A stretch of DNA of 50,435 bases. Source: Catenulispora rubra. GTDB lineage: Bacteria; Actinomycetota; Actinomycetes; Streptomycetales; Catenulisporaceae. The translations under genes were made by a program, and so were the position numbers. The notes beneath the pieces were generated by a model. That model saw nothing but the letters and a program-made list of their open reading frames with translations, did no database searches and was not told the DNA's origin. Below, piece by piece: positions 1-8,404 of the stretch. Where the stretch lies: NCBI RefSeq assembly GCF_015356825.1, contig NZ_JAACYW010000056.1, positions 1 to 50,435 on the forward strand, in the 5' to 3' direction. Position 1 is the first letter of the stretch, and each line of letters begins with the position of its first letter.

Positions 1-268
1 GGGTGGCGGTGTGCGGGTCGAGGGTGATCAGGCCGATCATCGCGGTGTCGAGTTCGACGATGAAGAAGCCGAATCGTCGTCCGGGTGTCGGGGCCACGGT
101 GCGTTCGAGGTCTTCGCGGGGTTGGGCTCCGCCGACGTAGGTGCCGACTTCCTCGGATGCGAACAGGTCGATGATCGCGGGTCGGTCCCGGGCCTGGGAT
201 TCGCGCAGCACCAGCCGCTTGGTGTGGATCGGTGCGGGTGGCCAGGTGCCGGGTCCGGGAGCGGTCAT
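1..268 (-). CDS. GNAT-family N-acetyltransferase, N-terminal part (runs off the left edge)
   Basis: The reverse strand from ATG 266-268 reads MTAPGPGTWPPAPIHTKRLV and continues with LRESQARDRPAI. The I-H-T-x-R-L-x-L-R-x-x pattern is the usual start of RimJ/RimL-type GNAT acetyltransferases, which move acetyl from acetyl-CoA to an amine. About 89 residues are visible, including the strand GRRFGFFIVELDTAMIGLI. The acetyl-CoA loop lies beyond the window, so substrate and activity cannot be judged. A hairpin just upstream (297-323) suggests it is transcribed separately from the tautomerase gene. The family call is from the motif; the role is not known. Confidence 0.75.
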   Translation of the reverse strand, partial: MTAPGPGTWPPAPIHTKRLVLRESQARDRPAIIDLFASEEVGTYVGGAQPREDLERTVAPTPGRRFGFFIVELDTAMIGLITLDPHTAT

Positions 269-296
269 GCCGACCGACTCTATCGCAGGGTTTTAC

Positions 297-323
297 GGCG
301 CCGCGCTGGTGGAGCGCGGCGCC
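297..323 (-). terminator. Hairpin downstream of the tautomerase gene
   Basis: GGCGCCGCGCT (297-307) pairs perfectly with AGCGCGGCGCC (313-323) around a 5-nt loop. It sits between the stop of the tautomerase gene (368) and the start of the GNAT gene (268). No T-run follows in the minus direction, so if it terminates it is of the T-poor hairpin type common in actinomycetes. Confidence 0.5.
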
Positions 324-367
324 GGGGGTCGTGCTCGCCGATGCGGCTTCGGCGGTGTGAAGCCCTG

Positions 368-652
368 TTACGCGGCTAGGTCAGGCGTGTCAGGATCCGT
401 CGCAGACGCAGACGCAGGCGCAGGCTCCTGCGCCGGGGCGCTGTCGCCGCCTTGCTGGAGTGCGGCGAGCGTCAGCACGTGGTCGCCGATGCCCCAGCCG
501 CCGTCGGCGACCTCTTCGACTAGCACCATCGTGCCGCCGCGGGCCCGTTCGCCGTAGATCTCCACGTAGAGCTCGGTGGCGCGGTGGACGATCTTCTCCT
601 TCTGTTCGGCGTCGAGGGTGCCGGCGGGGACCTTGAAGTTCGCGAATGGCAT
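368..652 (-). CDS. Tautomerase-family (4-oxalocrotonate tautomerase-like) small protein
   Basis: This 94-aa protein begins MPFANFKVPAGTLDAEQKEK, followed by IVHRATELYVEIYGERARGG. This is the tautomerase-superfamily layout: a short beta strand, a K-x-x-I/V-x-x-x-T-E helix and a hydrophobic strand (TMVLVEEVADGGWGIGD). The classical catalytic Pro-2 is present directly after Met-1. The last ~25 residues are a low-complexity Ala/Pro/Ser tail with no family counterpart. Start ATG 650-652 places Pro-2 correctly. It lies 29 bp downstream of an SDR gene in the same direction, so it is probably the last gene of that operon. Such proteins isomerise enol/keto or unsaturated carbonyl substrates; the actual substrate is unknown. 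Confidence 0.85.
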   Translation of the reverse strand: MPFANFKVPAGTLDAEQKEKIVHRATELYVEIYGERARGGTMVLVEEVADGGWGIGDHVLTLAALQQGGDSAPAQEPAPASASATDPDTPDLAA

Positions 653-681
653 GGGTGGGTTCCTGTTCTGGTTCCGGGTGG

Positions 682-1617
682 TCAGCGGCTGGCGTGCTCG
701 GGGAGCAGGTCGGCGATTCCGATGCGGTGGTAGAACTCGCTGCGGATCCGGTCGGCGACGGTGGACACGACGTCGCTGCCGTCGCGGCTGGGGTCGACGT
801 GGACTCGGAACGGACGCTGTCCGGCGGGCAGGTCGACGACGTCCACGATGGCCTCGGCGACTTCGTCGACGGTGCGGCCGGCCGGGAACAGCTCGGCCAG
901 GCGGCCGGCCATCTCGTCGCGCAGCTGTCCGTAGGCGGCGTCGTAGGCGGCGGCGCGTTCGGTGTCGGCGGGGAGTCCGGCGTGGGCAAAGTGGTTGGTG
1001 CCGCTGGGGTAGGCGCCGGGTACCACGATCACGGTGTCGATGCCGTAGCGGATGACTTCGGCGGCGTAGCTTTCGGCCATGGCGTCCATGCCGGCTTTCG
1101 CGGCGAAGTACGGCGCCAGGAACGGCGGGTGTCCGCCGCGGGTGCTGGAGCTGCCGACCCACACCAGCAGCCCGGTGCCGGCGCGCCGCATCAGGGGCAG
1201 TGCGGCGCGGTTGACGCGCTGCGTGCTGAGCACGTTGATGTCGTACAGCTGGGCCAGTTGCTCGGGGGTGAACGCCTCGGCTGGGCCGAGCACCATGTGT
1301 CCGGCGTTGTGCACGACCACGTCCAGGTTTCCCTGCTCGGCGGCGATTTGGGCGATGGCGGCATCCACGGAGCTCTGGTCCTGCACGTCCATCTCGATGC
1401 CGCGCACGTCCACGCCGTTGTCGGCGGACAGCTGCGCCAGCTCTGCGACGTGCGCCGCGTTGCGGCCGGCGGTTTCACGCATTCCGGCGTAGACGGTGTG
1501 TCCGGCGGCGGCCAGGGCTCGGGCGGCCAGGTTGCCGAAGCCTGATGAGGCGCCGGTGACGACGATGACCTTGCTGTCTGCGGCGCTGTCTGTGGCTTTC
1601 GCGGTGTTCTCGCTCAT
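682..1617 (-). CDS. SDR-family oxidoreductase (classical short-chain dehydrogenase)
   Basis: The 311-aa protein has the NAD(P)-binding motif TGASSGFG at residues 21-28, HNAG at 103-106, serines at 156-158 in the VGSSSTRGG strand, and the catalytic Y170-x-x-x-K174 (YFAAK). These are the hallmarks of classical SDR enzymes, which reduce or oxidise carbonyl/alcohol groups with NAD(P)(H). The protein is longer than the usual ~250 aa because of an extended C-terminal part after residue ~200. It lies 37 bp downstream of a second SDR gene and 29 bp upstream of the tautomerase gene, which suggests one operon. A divergent MmyB-type regulator (2606 onward) probably controls it. Substrate unknown. Confidence 0.9.
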   Translation of the reverse strand: MSENTAKATDSAADSKVIVVTGASSGFGNLAARALAAAGHTVYAGMRETAGRNAAHVAELAQLSADNGVDVRGIEMDVQDQSSVDAAIAQIAAEQGNLDVVVHNAGHMVLGPAEAFTPEQLAQLYDINVLSTQRVNRAALPLMRRAGTGLLVWVGSSSTRGGHPPFLAPYFAAKAGMDAMAESYAAEVIRYGIDTVIVVPGAYPSGTNHFAHAGLPADTERAAAYDAAYGQLRDEMAGRLAELFPAGRTVDEVAEAIVDVVDLPAGQRPFRVHVDPSRDGSDVVSTVADRIRSEFYHRIGIADLLPEHASR

Positions 1618-1654
1618 GGCTCTTCTTCCCTCGTTGTGTGTGGTGGTGGTGTGC

Positions 1655-2482
1655 TCAGACCAGGCCGCCGTTGGCGCGCAGCACCTGTCCGTTGACCCAG
1701 TGGCCGGCCGGGCCGGCCAGGAACGCCACGACTTCGGCGATGTCTTCCGGGGTGCCGAGGCGTTCCAGCGGGGCCTGCGCGGCCAGGTGGGCGATGAGTT
1801 CGTCGTCCTTGCCGTCGAGGAACAGGTCGGTGGCGGTGGGTCCGGGTGCGACGGTGTTGACGGTGACGTCGCGGCCGCGCAGCTCGCGGGCCAGGACCAG
1901 CGTCAGCGCCTCCACCGCGCCCTTGCTGGCGACGTAGGCGCCGTAGGTGGGGAAGGAGGTGCCCAGGACCGAGGTGGAGAACGTGACCAGTGCGCCGCCG
2001 GGCCGCAGCCGCCGCGCCGCCTGCTGCGCGACGACGAAGGTGCCGCGGATGTTGGTGCGGTGCAGTTCGTCCAGGACGGTCAGGTCCAGGTCGACCAGCG
2101 GCGACAGCGCCATCCGGCCGGCGGCGTTCACGACGGCGTCGACGCCGCCGAACTGCTGCTCGGTCTGGTCGAACACGGCGGCCATGGCCTTCTCGTCGGC
2201 GATGTCGGCCTGTACCGCGAGCCCCTGCCCGCCGGCGGCCTCGATCTCGGCGAGGACCTGCTCGGCCAGGTCGGTGCGGCCGGCGTAGACGATCACGACG
2301 GCGTGGCCGTCGGCGGCCAGGCGGAGCGCGACGGCCCGGCCGATGCCGCGGGAGGCGCCGGTGACGATGGCCACGCGTCGCTGCGCCGAACCGGCGGCGC
2401 CGGCCTCGGCAGCTGCGGCAACCGCGTCCGCCGCGTCGGAAGGGGCGGTCGTGCCGGCCGCGGTGGTGTTCTCAGTGCTCAT
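1655..2482 (-). CDS. SDR-family oxidoreductase, FabG-like
   Basis: The 275-aa protein carries TGASRGIG (residues 41-48), NAAG (119-122) and Y183-x-x-x-K187 (YVASK), the full catalytic set of classical SDRs. Ahead of the Rossmann fold there are ~34 extra Ala/Thr-rich residues with no domain features; internal starts are possible but none stands out. It is the promoter-proximal gene of a likely operon with the next SDR (682-1617) and the tautomerase (368-652). It is transcribed away from an MmyB-type regulator that starts about 125 bp upstream. In actinomycetes this SDR/MmyB pairing usually means the regulator controls the oxidoreductase; that link is inferred here. Confidence 0.9.
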   Translation of the reverse strand: MSTENTTAAGTTAPSDAADAVAAAAEAGAAGSAQRRVAIVTGASRGIGRAVALRLAADGHAVVIVYAGRTDLAEQVLAEIEAAGGQGLAVQADIADEKAMAAVFDQTEQQFGGVDAVVNAAGRMALSPLVDLDLTVLDELHRTNIRGTFVVAQQAARRLRPGGALVTFSTSVLGTSFPTYGAYVASKGAVEALTLVLARELRGRDVTVNTVAPGPTATDLFLDGKDDELIAHLAAQAPLERLGTPEDIAEVVAFLAGPAGHWVNGQVLRANGGLV

Positions 2483-2519
2483 GATCTGCTCCGTTTCTCG
2501 GTGACACCACCACTTTGTG

Positions 2520-2553
2520 CCTGGCCAGGGCCGGTAACCAGTTGCCGTTTACC
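2520..2553. promoter_or_regulatory. Candidate operator in the SDR/MmyB divergent intergenic region
   Basis: The gap between the SDR (start 2482) and the MmyB regulator (start 2606) contains the perfect palindrome CCTGGCCAGG (2520-2529). It is followed by GGTAAC (2533-2538) and GTTTACC (2547-2553) as imperfect inverted arms. The position suits an autoregulatory operator, but no binding motif is established from sequence alone. Confidence 0.3.
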
Positions 2554-2605
2554 CAGGGGTCGGCGCCCCCTGGCTCCGGGCGCGGAGGTGACGGAGACTG
2601 GGGAG

Positions 2606-3469
2606 GTGGATCTGGCTGAACTCGGAGGCTTCTTGAAATCCCGGCGTGACCGGATACGTCCGCGCGAGGTGGGGCTGCCCACCGGTCCGCGGCGCCGGGT
2701 GCCGGGGCTGCGCCGTGATGAGGTGGCGCAGCTGGCTGGCGCCTCCGTCGACTACTACATCGAGCTGGAACGCGGCGGCGCCCAGCCCTCGGAGCAGATG
2801 CTCGCCGCGCTGGCGCGGGCGCTGCGGCTGAACCGGGATGAACGCGATCACCTGTATCACCTGGCCGGGCGTCCCCTCCCACCGGCCGGTGGCGCTGCCG
2901 CGCACGTCAGCCCGGGCATGATGGACCTGATGGACCGCCTGGTCGGTACTCCGGCGCGGGTCATCACGGACCTGCACGTGGTGTTGGTGCAGAACCCTCT
3001 GGCCGAGGCGCTGCTCGGGCCGGTGCCGCCGGGGACCGGGCCGCGGGCCGGGTTCGTGTACCGGTGGTTCACCGAGCCGGCGGCGCGCGCCTTGTATCCG
3101 CCGGAGGATCACGAGCGGCACGCGCTGACTTTCGTCGCGGACCTGCGCGCCGCCGCGGCCCGGCGCGGCAAACATGACACGGAGACCAGGGGCATGGTCG
3201 CCGAGCTGCTCGAGCGCAGCGAGGAGTTCGCCCGCATCTGGGACCGGCACGACGTGGCGGTGCACCTGATGGACACCAAGCGCATCGTGCATCCGGCCCT
3301 CGGCCTGATCGACGTCAACTGTCTGAACCTGCTCACTGAGGACGGCAGCCAGCGGCTGCTGTGGTTCAGTCCGGTGCCTGGTACGGACGCCGTGGAGAAA
3401 CTGGAACTGCTGTCCGTTCTCGGTACGCAAGATCTCGCCGCTGATCCGAGCCGGAGCGCGCCGGGGTGA
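2606..3469 (+). CDS. XRE-type helix-turn-helix regulator with MmyB-like ligand-binding domain
   Basis: From GTG 2606 the protein is 287 aa. Residues 1-90 hold the HTH: FLKSRRDRIRPREVGLP, then RRVPGLRRDEVAQLAGASVD and YYIELERG. The VPGLRRxEVAxLAGxSxxYYxxLERG signature is diagnostic of the MmyB-like family. The C-terminal ~190 residues (VITDLHVVLVQNPLAEALLG onward) match the PAS-like ligand-binding half of that family, including the usual GxxxxRxxFxxP region near VYRWFTEPAARALYPPE. The frame stays open far upstream, but that stretch is antisense to the two SDR genes. GTG 2588 is an alternative start. It is divergent from the SDR operon, its probable target. Confidence 0.88.
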   Translation: MDLAELGGFLKSRRDRIRPREVGLPTGPRRRVPGLRRDEVAQLAGASVDYYIELERGGAQPSEQMLAALARALRLNRDERDHLYHLAGRPLPPAGGAAAHVSPGMMDLMDRLVGTPARVITDLHVVLVQNPLAEALLGPVPPGTGPRAGFVYRWFTEPAARALYPPEDHERHALTFVADLRAAAARRGKHDTETRGMVAELLERSEEFARIWDRHDVAVHLMDTKRIVHPALGLIDVNCLNLLTEDGSQRLLWFSPVPGTDAVEKLELLSVLGTQDLAADPSRSAPG

Positions 3470-3528
3470 TACACAATTGAGCGCGGTGTGGCGCCTGGCC
3501 CCGCCGACGTTCTCTGCCGGAGGTGTGG

Positions 3529-5859
3529 ATGTCGTCAGGGGCCTTGCTGGAGCGGCGCGGATCGGTGATCGACTGGTCGGCGTTTACCGGGTGGTTGCGT
3601 TCGCACGATCCGGCGTTGGCGGCGACGCGGCGGGCGGCGCGTACGGCGGTGGTGATGCCGGCGTTGTTCGCGTTGTGCACGCAGGTGTTCCACTCGCCGA
3701 CGATGGCGAGTTTCGCGGCGTTCGGGTCGTTCTCGATGCTGCTGCTGGTCGATTACAGCGGGACTCTGATTCAGCGGTTGCGTGCGCAGTTGGCGCTGGC
3801 CTTCGCGTGGGCGGTGCTGATTTGTGTGGGCACGCTGGTCGCGCGGGTGACGTGGGTGTCGGTGGCGGCGACGGTCGTCGTGGCGTTCGCGGTGTTGTTC
3901 TCCGGGGTGGTCAGTTCGGTGCTGGCCGGCAGCGCTACGGCTTTGTTGTTGGCGTTCGTGTTGCCGGTGGCGACGCCGGTGCCGTTGGACCAGTTGCAGT
4001 ATCGGTTGGCCGGTGCGGGGTTGGCTGCCGCGGCGGCGTTGCCGGCGGTGACGTTGTTGTGGCCGCGTCCGGCTGCTGACCCGTTGGCCAAGCCGGCGGC
4101 GCGGGTGTGTCGGGCTGCTGCGGCGTTGTTGCGTGCTGATGCGCGCGCCACCGGTGGGCATCGGACGTTCAACATCGGTGCCTGTCAGATCGCGGCTGAT
4201 GAGACCACTGCCGCGAACAACGATCTACGTCGGATGTTCGACGCGACGCCGTATCGGCCGACCGGGTTGTCGACGTCATCTCGGACCTTGGTGCGGCTGG
4301 TCGACGAGCTGACCTGGCTGGTGACCATCGTCACCGACCGGCCCAACTACGACGAGCAGCCGCCGGCCTGCGATCCGGCTGCCCGTACCGCGCGGCTGGC
4401 TGCCGCGGACGTCCTGGACCGGGCTGCCGATGTGCTGACCGACCTGCGTAGCGACATCAGTGCGCTGCAAGCTGCCGGGAAGGAGCTGCAGTCGGCGATG
4501 GCGGCGATGGAGGACAGCTCTACCGCGCGGTTGCCGGTGGATCAGCCTGTCGGTGAGAGCCCTGACGAGGCGTTCATGTTCATCTCCACGCTCGACTTCT
4601 CCTTCCGGGCGCTGGAGTTGGGGTTCGCTGTGGAGCAGATCGCCGGGAACGTCGAGTTGGCGGCGAAGGCGTGGCAGCGCAGCTGGCCTGACCGGCTGTT
4701 GGGGCGTGAGCCCGGTGCGCTGGCCAAGCCCCTGGCCTCGGCCCGTGAGCGCGCGGGTGCGCATCTGGGCTGGAACTCGGTGTGGCTGCACAACAGTGTC
4801 CGTGGCGCCATCGGTCTGGCGATCGCGGTGCTGCTCGCCGACCTGACCAGTGTTCAGCATTCGTTCTGGGTGCTGCTGGGCACGTTGTCGGTACTGCGGT
4901 CCAATGCCTTGAACACCGGGCAGAACGCGATGCGTGCCGTGTTGGGGACGGTACTGGGGTCGATCATCGGTGCCGGGTTGCTGCAGGTGATCGGGCATCA
5001 CGGGAATGTGTTGTGGATGCTGTTGCCGGTGGCGATCCTCATCGCCGGTATCGCCCCGGCGGCGATCTCCTTCACTGCCGGGCAGGCCGCGTTCACTGTG
5101 ACGCTGGTGATTCTGTTCAACATCGGGCAGAACCCGGACTGGCACATCGTGCTGCTGCGGATTCAGGACATCGCGCTGGGCTGTGGGGTCAGTCTCGTGG
5201 TCGCGTTGTTCTTCTGGCCTCGTGGTGCTGCGGCCGCGGTCGACAAGGCTCTGGCCAAGGCGTACACCGACAGCGCGCGGTACCTCTCGGGGGCTGTCAC
5301 CTACGCTCTCGGGCACTGCACCAACAATCCTGACGCGCCGGCCGCAGCGGCACCAGAGGCTCCGGAGGCGGCCAGTCGTGACGCCGCCGCATCCGCTCGG
5401 CGCCTGGATGACGCCTACCGTACCTACCTGGCCGAACGTGGCGCCAAGCCGCTGTCGCTGGCCGACACCACTACCTTGGTCACCGGCGTTGTGGGGCTGC
5501 GGCTGGCCGCGGACTCCGTGGTCGCGCTATGGGAGAACAGCGGCCGCACCAAACTCACCGCCGACCAGAGCGCCGCCCACGACGCCATCCTGGAAGGCGC
5601 CGACAAGGTCACCGACTGGTACCGGGCCCTGGCCGACAGCCTCGGCGACCACAACGGCACACCCATACCGGCGCCGGTGCCGCTGCGGCCGGAAGCCGCC
5701 GCACGCCTGGTCGACGCGGTCCGCACCGACCTCGTCGACCAGGACGGGCAGGCCACGGCCACCGCGGTGCGGGTCATCTGGACCGGCGATCATGTGGACG
5801 TCGCGCGCCGGTTGCAGCCGGGGCTCGCCGCGGCCGCTAAGGAAGCTGTTCTGCAGTAG
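3529..5859 (+). CDS. FUSC-family integral membrane protein (aromatic acid exporter-like)
   Basis: From ATG 3529 (GGAGG at 3519-3523, 5-nt spacing) the protein is ~776 aa. It has two membrane blocks: hydrophobic helices at roughly residues 40-185, a cytoplasmic stretch rich in charged residues at ~190-425, a second block at ~430-560 and a soluble C-terminal tail. The second block (VRGAIGLAIAVLLADLTSVQ, then HSFWVLLGTLSVLRSNALNTG) is the FUSC_2/ArAE signature, shared with fusaric acid and p-hydroxybenzoate efflux proteins. Function is therefore probably efflux of small aromatic or organic compounds; the substrate is unknown. It follows the MmyB regulator on the same strand. GTG 3523 is a less likely start. 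Confidence 0.88.
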   Translation: MSSGALLERRGSVIDWSAFTGWLRSHDPALAATRRAARTAVVMPALFALCTQVFHSPTMASFAAFGSFSMLLLVDYSGTLIQRLRAQLALAFAWAVLICVGTLVARVTWVSVAATVVVAFAVLFSGVVSSVLAGSATALLLAFVLPVATPVPLDQLQYRLAGAGLAAAAALPAVTLLWPRPAADPLAKPAARVCRAAAALLRADARATGGHRTFNIGACQIAADETTAANNDLRRMFDATPYRPTGLSTSSRTLVRLVDELTWLVTIVTDRPNYDEQPPACDPAARTARLAAADVLDRAADVLTDLRSDISALQAAGKELQSAMAAMEDSSTARLPVDQPVGESPDEAFMFISTLDFSFRALELGFAVEQIAGNVELAAKAWQRSWPDRLLGREPGALAKPLASARERAGAHLGWNSVWLHNSVRGAIGLAIAVLLADLTSVQHSFWVLLGTLSVLRSNALNTGQNAMRAVLGTVLGSIIGAGLLQVIGHHGNVLWMLLPVAILIAGIAPAAISFTAGQAAFTVTLVILFNIGQNPDWHIVLLRIQDIALGCGVSLVVALFFWPRGAAAAVDKALAKAYTDSARYLSGAVTYALGHCTNNPDAPAAAAPEAPEAASRDAAASARRLDDAYRTYLAERGAKPLSLADTTTLVTGVVGLRLAADSVVALWENSGRTKLTADQSAAHDAILEGADKVTDWYRALADSLGDHNGTPIPAPVPLRPEAAARLVDAVRTDLVDQDGQATATAVRVIWTGDHVDVARRLQPGLAAAAKEAVLQ

Positions 5860-5904
5860 GCGGGAGATAGATGGCAGATGCAGATGGCAGGCGGTGTTCG
5901 GCGG

Positions 5905-5928
5905 GGGTGGGCAGCATGCTGCCCACCC
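5905..5928. terminator. Bidirectional terminator hairpin between convergent genes
   Basis: A perfect 24-bp palindrome, GGGTGGGCAGCA followed by its exact complement TGCTGCCCACCC, lies between the ends of the FUSC gene (5859, plus) and the NTF2-like gene (5934, minus). Being self-complementary it would form the same hairpin in transcripts from either side. Confidence 0.7.
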
Positions 5929-5933
5929 ACACC

Positions 5934-6395
5934 TCACCACACGGGGAGTTCGATCCCGTGCTCTGATTCGGGGCGCGGGCCGAACACCCGCCGCTCCGAG
6001 GCGGTGATGCGGCGGTCGTTGATCGAGGCCTCGCGGCGGCTCATCAAGCCCGCCGCGTCGAACTCCCACAGCTCGTTGCCGTAGCTGCGCCACCACTGGC
6101 CCTGCGCGTCGTGCCACTCGTACTGGAAGCGCACGGCCATGCGGTTGCCGCGGAAGCCCCACAGGGCCTTGCGCAGCGCGTAGTCCAGTTCGCGGTCCCA
6201 CTTGGCGGTCAGGAACTCCACGATCGCCGCACGGCCGACCAGGTGCACGTCGCGGTTGCGCCATACCGAGTCCGGTGTGTAGGCCAGGCTGACCTTGTGC
6301 GGGTCGCGGGTGTTCCACGCGTCTTCGGCGGCCTGCACTTTCTGCAGTGCCGAATCCATGTCGAACGGCGGGAACGGGGGTCGGGATTCGGTCAT
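5934..6395 (-). CDS. DUF1348 / NTF2-like nuclear transport factor fold protein
   Basis: The 153-aa protein has the DUF1348 pattern throughout: [20 protein letters not shown], then [59 protein letters not shown] and [20 protein letters not shown]. This family adopts the NTF2-like cone fold (SnoaL relatives) and is nearly always ~150 aa, as here. No enzymatic activity is established for DUF1348. It is convergent with the FUSC gene and divergent from the CGNR regulator (6460), with 64 bp between starts, so the two may share a control region. Confidence 0.88.
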   Translation of the reverse strand: MTESRPPFPPFDMDSALQKVQAAEDAWNTRDPHKVSLAYTPDSVWRNRDVHLVGRAAIVEFLTAKWDRELDYALRKALWGFRGNRMAVRFQYEWHDAQGQWWRSYGNELWEFDAAGLMSRREASINDRRITASERRVFGPRPESEHGIELPVW

Positions 6396-6459
6396 GGCGC
6401 CAGGTCTACCATCGGATTCTCACGGATGCAAGGCGAATCATCCGTGATAACCTCGGCGC

Positions 6460-7056
6460 ATGCCGGAGGATGCGACCGCACGGGAGTGGATGCTGGCGGA
6501 GGAGGCTGTGCCGATCCGCCTGATGGCGACCATCTGGGCCGATGTCGCAGGCGTCCACGACGACCTGTGCACCGCCGATGACCTGGACGCCTGGCTCGAC
6601 GCGACAGCCGTGGACCGCTCGGGGCAGGGCTGCACTTCGGCCGAACTCGATCTCGCGCGGCGTCTCCGGGACGCCGTCCGCCGCCTCGCGGCGCAGGTCA
6701 CCGGCGATGACCGGGAGGCCGCACGCTCGGCGACCGGCGACGCGCGGGCCGCTGTGCGAGACCTCAACGAGGTCGCCGCGCACCTGCCGGGCCCGCGCAT
6801 CATGCTCGCCGACGGCGTTCTCCAGTGCACGACCAGCGCACCGGGCAGCGCGGTCACCGGCGCCTTGGCGCGCGTCGCCGCCGAGTCGATCGCGCTGCTC
6901 GGCGGCCCCGACGCCGACATGCTGCGGGCCTGCCGCGCGCCGGGATGCGTGCTGTACTTCGTCAAGACGCATCCGCGGCGCGAATGGTGCTCGGTGACCT
7001 GCGGCAACAGGGTGCGCGCCGCGCGGCGCTACGAGAAGGTCCGCTCAGTGCGCTGA
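6460..7056 (+). CDS. CGNR zinc-finger regulator with ABATE domain
   Basis: The 198-aa protein ends with the CGNR zinc finger, C-x4-C-x13-C-x3-CGNR (CRAPGCVLYFVKTHPRR followed by EWCSVTCGNRVRAARRY). Four cysteines bind zinc and the basic tail contacts DNA. The N-terminal ~150 residues fit the ABATE (stress-induced transcription regulator) domain, including DLARRLRDAVRRLAAQV. Such proteins are putative transcription factors. It diverges from the DUF1348 gene, a common arrangement of regulator and target, and its start ATG 6460 fits the short 64-bp spacer. Confidence 0.9.
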   Translation: MPEDATAREWMLAEEAVPIRLMATIWADVAGVHDDLCTADDLDAWLDATAVDRSGQGCTSAELDLARRLRDAVRRLAAQVTGDDREAARSATGDARAAVRDLNEVAAHLPGPRIMLADGVLQCTTSAPGSAVTGALARVAAESIALLGGPDADMLRACRAPGCVLYFVKTHPRREWCSVTCGNRVRAARRYEKVRSVR

Positions 7057-7087
7057 CGTCTCGGGGTGCGCTTAGGGGTGCGGGGCG

Positions 7088-7450
7088 TCAGCGCGGGATC
7101 TCCTCCAGCGAGGTGTAGACGGGGATGCCGCGTTCGCGGGCGATCGCCACGTCCTGATCGGCGCCCCGGGACTCCCCGGGCAGCCGCAGTACCGCGTCGC
7201 AATGTGCGAGCAGCCGTTGGGCCGTCGGGTACATCACGTGCTCGGCCAGTGGGTCGTTCGGGCCGGACGCGCCGGCGCTTTCCAGGACTGGCAGGGCGAC
7301 CCATTCGCCGATCATCGGGACGTGTCCGGCTTGGAAGATCGGCCAGGCCGCGGCTTCCAGGCGCTTCAGGTTGCGTGCCATCAGGTCCGGGTCGCCGTTG
7401 GTGCCGGAGGCGTAGGGGCCGGCTATCAGGATCAGCAGTGGTTTCGTCAT
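7088..7450 (-). CDS. DUF4406 / nucleoside 2-deoxyribosyltransferase-like protein
   Basis: From ATG 7448-7450 the protein is 120 aa. It starts MTKPLLILIAGPYASGTNGD and contains RNLKRLEAAAWPIFQAGHVP, CDAVLRLPGESRGADQDVA and ARERGIPVYTSLEEIP. The GPY(A/S) N-terminal strand, the acidic P-G-x-S-x-G-A-x-x-D helix and the final I-P-V-Y strand are typical of small nucleoside 2-deoxyribosyltransferase-fold proteins (DUF4406). In the enzymes these motifs bind the nucleoside and carry a catalytic Glu; the exact activity here is unproven. It is divergent from the DeoR regulator at 7530, with 79 bp between starts. DeoR-type proteins often respond to sugar phosphates, so co-regulation is plausible. Confidence 0.75.
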   Translation of the reverse strand: MTKPLLILIAGPYASGTNGDPDLMARNLKRLEAAAWPIFQAGHVPMIGEWVALPVLESAGASGPNDPLAEHVMYPTAQRLLAHCDAVLRLPGESRGADQDVAIARERGIPVYTSLEEIPR

Positions 7451-7529
7451 GGCGTGTAGGATACGGCAAGAACGTGCAGGAACGTGAAAGAGTCGGAAGA
7501 GATTCGGGACAGATTCGGAAGGAGTCGGC

Positions 7530-8303
7530 ATGCTGGCCGCTTCGCGCAAGGATTTGCTGCTGGAGCGACTGCGTCGGGACGGACGCGTCGTGGCCAAGGA
7601 CGTCGCCGCCGAACTCGGCATCTCGCCGGACAGTGTGCGGCGTGACCTGCGGGACCTTGACGCTGCCGGGCTGGCCGTGCGGGTCTATGGCGGGGCGTTG
7701 CCCGCCTCACCGGCGGTCGTCGCCTATGCCGCGCGCGATGCCGTCGCGCCCGACAGCAAGCGCCGCGTTGCGGCGCGCGCCGCCGCACTCATCCAGCCCG
7801 GCTCGACGGTGATCCTTGACGGCGGCACCACTACTCGCGCCGTGGTCGACGCGCTGCCGAAGACTCTGGACTGCACGGTGATCACGCACAGCCCCACGAT
7901 CGCTGCAGCGTTGCTGGACCACCAGGCTGAGGTGTTCCTGTTGGGCGGGCGGTTGTTCAAGCATTCGGCGGTGACCTGCGGCGCTGCTGCGGCTGAGGCC
8001 GCGGCGCAGATCAGTGCGGACGTGTTCCTGCTCGGTGTGACCGGCGTGCACCCCACTGCCGGGTTGACCACCGCCGACGCTGACGAGGCTGCGATGAAGC
8101 GGGCTTTGGCTGCGCGCGCCGCTGAGACGTATGTGCTGGCCAGTGCGGAGAAGGTCGGGGCGGCGTCGCGGTACACGGTGCTGCCATGGGAGGCGGTCAC
8201 CGCGGTGGTCACTGACGTCGATTCTGCCGACCCGACTATTGCGCAGCTCGGGCACAACGGGGTCGAGGTGCTTCACGCGGGAGCGGCTGACGACGATGGC
8301 TGA
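7530..8303 (+). CDS. DeoR/GlpR-family transcriptional regulator
   Basis: The 257-aa protein has the DeoR HTH at residues 1-55 (RKDLLLERLRRDGRVVAKDV, then AAELGISPDSVRRDLRDLDAAG), followed by the linker VRVYGGALP. Then comes the sugar-phosphate sensing domain with ARAAALIQPGSTVILDGGTTT, the family's D-x-G-T-T signature, and FLLGVTGVHPTAGLTTADADEA. Length and layout match the family. Start ATG 7530 is preceded by GGAAGGAG at good spacing. The upstream region (7469-7520) has short direct repeats GAACGTG and AGATTCGG that could be operator half-sites. It probably senses a phosphorylated sugar and represses nearby genes; the effector is unknown. Confidence 0.92.
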   Translation: MLAASRKDLLLERLRRDGRVVAKDVAAELGISPDSVRRDLRDLDAAGLAVRVYGGALPASPAVVAYAARDAVAPDSKRRVAARAAALIQPGSTVILDGGTTTRAVVDALPKTLDCTVITHSPTIAAALLDHQAEVFLLGGRLFKHSAVTCGAAAAEAAAQISADVFLLGVTGVHPTAGLTTADADEAAMKRALAARAAETYVLASAEKVGAASRYTVLPWEAVTAVVTDVDSADPTIAQLGHNGVEVLHAGAADDDG

Positions 8304-8324
8304 AGCAATTGGCGGTAGCGGCGA

Positions 8325-8355
8325 GCGCCGGCGGCTGATGTTGCACCGCCGGCGC
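8325..8355 (+). terminator. Terminator hairpin after the DeoR gene
   Basis: GCGCCGGCGG (8325-8334) pairs perfectly with CCGCCGGCGC (8346-8355) across an 11-nt loop, 22 bp after the DeoR stop and ahead of the convergent SDR gene. Confidence 0.6.
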
Positions 8356-8373
8356 CGACCGATGTCTGTCGAC

Positions 8374-8401
8374 CAATGGCTTTCAATCAATGGCTTTCAA
8401 T
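8374..8401. repeat. Exact 14-bp tandem duplication
   Basis: CAATGGCTTTCAAT occurs twice head to tail (8374-8387 and 8388-8401), immediately before the stop codon of the convergent SDR gene (8405). It looks like a simple slippage duplication; only two copies are present. Confidence 0.7.
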
Positions 8402-8404
8402 GCG

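Noticed and set aside
1496..2605. Long open frame upstream of the first MmyB regulator
   Set aside because: It is antisense to two well-supported SDR genes; the HTH domain starts only at ~2606.
8374..8401. CRISPR-like repeat
   Set aside because: Only two adjacent 14-bp copies without spacers.
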